A stretch of DNA of 64,000 nucleotides from NCBI GenBank assembly GCA_949045875.1, contig CARPYP010000008.1, positions 4,288-68,287 of the forward strand, read 5' to 3'. A program made the translations under genes and the position numbers. The stretch comes from an uncultured Clostridia bacterium (GTDB lineage: Bacteria; Bacillota; Clostridia; TANB77; CAG-508). The notes beneath the pieces were generated by a model. The model had not been told where the DNA came from and searched no databases. It worked only from the letters and a program-made list of their open reading frames with translations. Below, in pieces: positions 61,351 through 64,000 of the stretch. Positions within the stretch are counted from its first letter, which is position 1. Every line of letters begins with the position of its first letter.

Positions 61351-61530
61351 TTAAAACAAATTAGAATGCGTTTCAATATCAAATAATAATAAAACCAATC
61401 TTTCTTTTTCAATTTTATATATTAAAACTAAATCATTCAATACATGACAGTCATAATAACCCTTTAGGTTTCCATTCAATGGGTGATTTTTATATCTTTC
61501 TCTATTTCTTCGAAATTTATTTTGCTGTAA
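61351..61530 (-). pseudogene. Remnant of a YafQ/RelE-type toxin (C-terminal part)
   Basis: An open frame of 59 codons without a start, ending TAA 61353-61351. From RYKNHPLNGNLKGYYDCHVL to IYKIEKERLVLLLFDIETHS it matches the C-terminal half of YafQ toxins (DHPL-G-KGYRECH, LLIYKI, GTHSELF). The N-terminal half is missing, and the frame overlaps the 3' part of the antitoxin gene. A deletion fused the two genes. Confidence 0.8.
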
Positions 61531-61739
61531 TCATGTAGATGACCATATTCACATATATAAGAACCATGCCCATCATTTAATTCTATAATACCTTTTCTTT
61601 TTAGATTAAAAGGTATTCCATTATTTAATTTTATTTGATGTAGAAATAAGTTTATTGCTTCACTTAAAGATAATCCTAAATCCTCCAATATCGGTGTAAC
61701 TTCTTTTTTTATATCATCATTTATTCTTACTGTAGACAT
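61476..61739 (-). CDS. DinJ/RelB-type antitoxin, probably truncated at the C terminus
   Basis: 87 aa from ATG 61739, nine bases after AAAAGGA. The ribbon-helix-helix part STVRINDDIKKEVTPILEDL and LSLSEAINLFLHQI is the intact DinJ pattern, with GIPFNLKRKG and HLHDYSKINFEE after it. The last residues (EKDIKITH) do not resemble the family tail, because they come from out-of-frame toxin sequence after a deletion. DNA binding and autorepression may persist although the toxin is lost. Confidence 0.82.
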   Translation of the reverse strand: MSTVRINDDIKKEVTPILEDLGLSLSEAINLFLHQIKLNNGIPFNLKRKGIIELNDGHGSYICEYGHLHDYSKINFEEIEKDIKITH

Positions 61740-61762
61740 ATTAATCATTCCTTTTGCCATTC

Positions 61763-61812
61763 TGTATACATTGTACTATATATTGTATACATTTGTCAAT
61801 AAACTGTATACA
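61763..61812 (-). promoter_or_regulatory. Operator array and promoter of the DinJ-type gene
   Basis: Three identical palindromes TGTATACA at 61763, 61784 and 61805, spaced exactly 21 bp (two helical turns), a textbook array for cooperative ribbon-helix-helix binding. The promoter TTGACA (61799-61794) and TACAAT (61775-61770), spacer 18, lies within it. Confidence 0.85.
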
Positions 61813-61845
61813 GCTTTATATTATTATTTACAAATAAAAATGATA

Positions 61846-63936
61846 TTATTCTTCTCTAATTATATTCTTACTTCCAAAATAAGTTGCTAGGAAATATGCT
61901 CCATATATTATCCCCATAACAATTATTGTTGCGATTATTGATGGTAATAAGTCTTTTTTTTCTGCAAGTCCTGATAAAATTTCTAGCACAAATTGTATTC
62001 CGAATATTGAGTGAATTATGGCTAAAATTAATGGTAAACCAAAAAATATTCCTATTTGCCTAAACAATGCCTTGTTTATCATCTTTTCGTCACAACCTAT
62101 TTTCCTTAAAATTTCATATCTTTGTTTATTGTCTGAACTTTCTGTTAGCTGCTTTAATGCTAAAATTGCTGCACTTGCTATTAAAAAGATTATTCCTAAG
62201 TAAATTGCTATGAAGGTTACTATTGTTGCTAAACCTACACTTGCTTCCATTATAGATATTTTGCTTATTCCAGTAATGTTTAATCCTTTATCAGATAATT
62301 TTTGTAATAATTCAGAAGCATCATTTGAAAATATTTCTTCTATTTTTTCTTTTTCTTTATCTGTCTTTGCATTATAATTTGCTACTAAAAAGCTTTTCGC
62401 TTTTGATTCCTCTGTTAATGCACAGCTATCTGGTACTAAGATAATTCCTGTATTTGTATGATTTGTTGATATTGCAATAAATCCATTTTTACATTCATTA
62501 TATTTTGATTTGTATTGTTTTCCTGCTATTGTAAGTTTATTTCCACCTATACTTAATACTTGACTTCTTAATGACGCCATATTATCAAAATTGCAAATTA
62601 CTATATATTCATCTTCATTTAATTCATATTGCTCTGTTCCATATAATCTAGCTATTCTATTATAATCTGATATTTTTATTATTTCTTCTTGTGTACTATA
62701 ATCCATCATTGCATATAATCGTTTTACATTTCCTATTTCGCTTCCGAAAAATTTTTCTATGGTTATTTCATTAGTTGCATATATTGGTATTTCTATTACA
62801 TCTTTTAATACATTTATATCTAGTCCATTATTTACTAAAGTTTCTTTTACTGTTATTCTGGAGTCTTCTTGTTGTTCTTTTGAGTATGTTACTTTATTTC
62901 CGAATTTATTTATATAACTTTCAGGCAAATTTGCTGTTTTATGTAGGTTTATATCCACTGGAGTCATTTCTACTAAACCTCTCTCTAGTGTGCTTCTTAA
63001 AGCTAAACTAGATGATAAAATTGTGATTGTCATAAATAGCATTAAACAGATTACACTCATACTTACTACTGTTGTGTTTATTTTGTTATTTATCTGTCTT
63101 AATACAAACATATTTGTACCTTTTAAATATACGTTTTTCATTATTTGTACCATTTTTAATATAAATCCTGATAAAGACCAAAATATTCCTAAAGTTCCTA
63201 CTATTCCCATTAATACTGGTGGTAATAATTTAACAAATTTATTCATAGAGAGAAAATCAGCTGTTACTTTCCAATAGGCATATCCTAGAATACTTGCAGA
63301 TACTAAAAATATTAAAATAGATATTATTGGATTTCTCATTTTTATTTCTTCATTTTTCTTTATAGCATTTAATAAATTTATAAGTTTATATCTTGAAACT
63401 GTCATGGTATTAAAAAACATTACTGCAATATACATTACCCCAAAGTAAATGCATGTTTTTATACAGGCGTCTGTTGAAAATACAAACTTAAATTCACTCA
63501 TGTTTGCTTCAAACATCTTGGCAACTATTATTGACATAAATTGTGACGCAAATATTCCTATTATAAGTCCTACTGCAAGTGAGATTATACCTACAAATAT
63601 TGTTTCTAATAGTATGATTTTTGATATTTGTCTTTTTCCCATCCCTAGTGTCATGTATATTCCAAATTCCTTTTTTCTTCTATTGATTAAAAAATTGTTT
63701 GCATATACAATTAATAACCCTAATATAATTGCTACAAATACTGATACCATTCCAAGCATACTTATCATAAGTTTTATTATTTCTTTTTGTGATTGCGATA
63801 CTTGTAACATTGCTTGTTGGCTATCTAATGAGTTGAACATATAAAAAATTGAAACTCCTAATACTAGTGTTAAAAAATAAATTGCATAGTCTTTTATGCT
63901 TTTTTGCATATTTTTAATTGATAACTTAAATAACAT
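61846..63936 (-). CDS. BceB-type ABC transporter permease (FtsX family)
   Basis: 696 aa. About ten membrane helices with a large extracellular domain (about residues 310-520) between helices 7 and 8. FtsX-type signature ISKIILLETIFVGIISLAVG near residue 105-125 and a last set of helices from 560 on (ATIVTFIAIYLGIIFLIASA, LEILSGL...). The loop size and order are those of BceB/VraG permeases, which with their ATPase sense or expel peptide antibiotics. Its ATG lies inside the end of the ATPase gene (11-base overlap). A BceRS-type two-component system often adjoins such genes; it would be outside the window. Confidence 0.88.
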   Translation of the reverse strand: MLFKLSIKNMQKSIKDYAIYFLTLVLGVSIFYMFNSLDSQQAMLQVSQSQKEIIKLMISMLGMVSVFVAIILGLLIVYANNFLINRRKKEFGIYMTLGMGKRQISKIILLETIFVGIISLAVGLIIGIFASQFMSIIVAKMFEANMSEFKFVFSTDACIKTCIYFGVMYIAVMFFNTMTVSRYKLINLLNAIKKNEEIKMRNPIISILIFLVSASILGYAYWKVTADFLSMNKFVKLLPPVLMGIVGTLGIFWSLSGFILKMVQIMKNVYLKGTNMFVLRQINNKINTTVVSMSVICLMLFMTITILSSSLALRSTLERGLVEMTPVDINLHKTANLPESYINKFGNKVTYSKEQQEDSRITVKETLVNNGLDINVLKDVIEIPIYATNEITIEKFFGSEIGNVKRLYAMMDYSTQEEIIKISDYNRIARLYGTEQYELNEDEYIVICNFDNMASLRSQVLSIGGNKLTIAGKQYKSKYNECKNGFIAISTNHTNTGIILVPDSCALTEESKAKSFLVANYNAKTDKEKEKIEEIFSNDASELLQKLSDKGLNITGISKISIMEASVGLATIVTFIAIYLGIIFLIASAAILALKQLTESSDNKQRYEILRKIGCDEKMINKALFRQIGIFFGLPLILAIIHSIFGIQFVLEILSGLAEKKDLLPSIIATIIVMGIIYGAYFLATYFGSKNIIREE

Positions 63937-64000
63937 CGTTTAAGTCACCTCCAAGTAGTGTTTGTACTTCAATTATTTTTTCAAAAAATTGTTTTCTTGT
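63926..64000 (-). CDS. BceA-type ABC transporter ATP-binding protein, C-terminal end only
   Basis: Open from the window edge to TAA 63928-63926. The 24 visible residues (RKQFFEKIIEVQTLLGGDLN and DVI) match the C-terminal tail of BceA-like ATPases (RRQFFEKIIEVQS-LGG). Overlaps the permease start. Confidence 0.75.
   Translation of the reverse strand, partial: TRKQFFEKIIEVQTLLGGDLNDVI

Noticed and set aside
1..64000. CRISPR array
   Set aside because: No regularly spaced direct repeats with unique spacers and no cas genes. The dispersed repeats are palindromic and far apart.

Overview
The window is a low-GC, AT-rich stretch of a Gram-positive, spore-forming Bacillota chromosome, most likely a member of the class Clostridia. 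The evidence is the complete spoIIIA operon, sigH, an rpsF-ssb-rpsR cluster, a PASTA kinase/PP2C pair, meso-diaminopimelate dehydrogenase, an LPXTG-anchored surface protein and CIRCE control of groESL. Species cannot be read from the sequence; a gut-type uncultured Clostridia lineage is a guess. Almost all genes lie on the minus strand. The plus-strand exceptions are a MazF-like toxin, two tRNAs, a small membrane protein, tmcAL and two predicted small RNAs.

Layout. 1-8.7 kb: 3' part of aspS at the window edge, mltG, sigH, tRNA-Thr/His/Gln, and an accessory stretch with two MazF/PemK-like proteins that lack a recognisable protein antitoxin, each near a compact non-coding transcript with its own consensus promoter and terminator. 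DUF4363/DUF421 membrane genes follow. 8.7-18.4 kb: SPFH protein, patatin lipase, Rsm22-like methyltransferase, DUF5662 protein, tmcAL, pyruvate kinase, and a metal P-type ATPase under an ArsR repressor with a visible operator. 18.5-23.9 kb: groES-groEL with two tandem CIRCE boxes, proS and scpB. 24-27.4 kb: three cell-surface proteins. 27.5-35.8 kb: glucan phosphorylase and spoIIIAA-AH, with spoIIIAB split by a one-base insertion. 35.9-52.4 kb: radical SAM protein, RelBE-type module, rpsF-ssb-rpsR, rpe, rsgA, PASTA kinase, prpC (also split by one base), rlmN, cysteine desulfurase, glmU, miaB, a DUF4143 ATPase and mutS. 52.4-57.5 kb: an accessory island with two paralogous membrane-anchored FGE/SUMF1-like proteins, a Fic protein, a truncated third FGE-like copy and an AbiEii/DUF6922-type pair. 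57.5-64 kb: EndoQ-like PHP protein, rnhA, ddh, a decayed DinJ/YafQ module and a BceAB-type ABC transporter running off the window.

Functional links. spoIIIAA-AH builds the mother cell-forespore channel and sigH is an early sporulation sigma factor. rlmN-prpC-prkC-rsgA-rpe is the usual Firmicute growth-control and ribosome-maturation cluster. Repeats are abundant: a short GGGCG-type palindrome ending in CCCCTACAT (mostly intergenic, once inside a coding sequence), about 120-bp palindromes placed exactly at the 3' ends of scpB and mutS, and a 175-bp palindrome between groES and groEL.

The most interesting unexplained signals are the two small RNAs beside MazF-like genes (one carries two hairpins with different stems but nearly the same eight-base loop), the repeat read in frame inside an FGE-like gene, the vestigial second proS 3' end, and the toxin-less DinJ module that keeps a three-palindrome operator.
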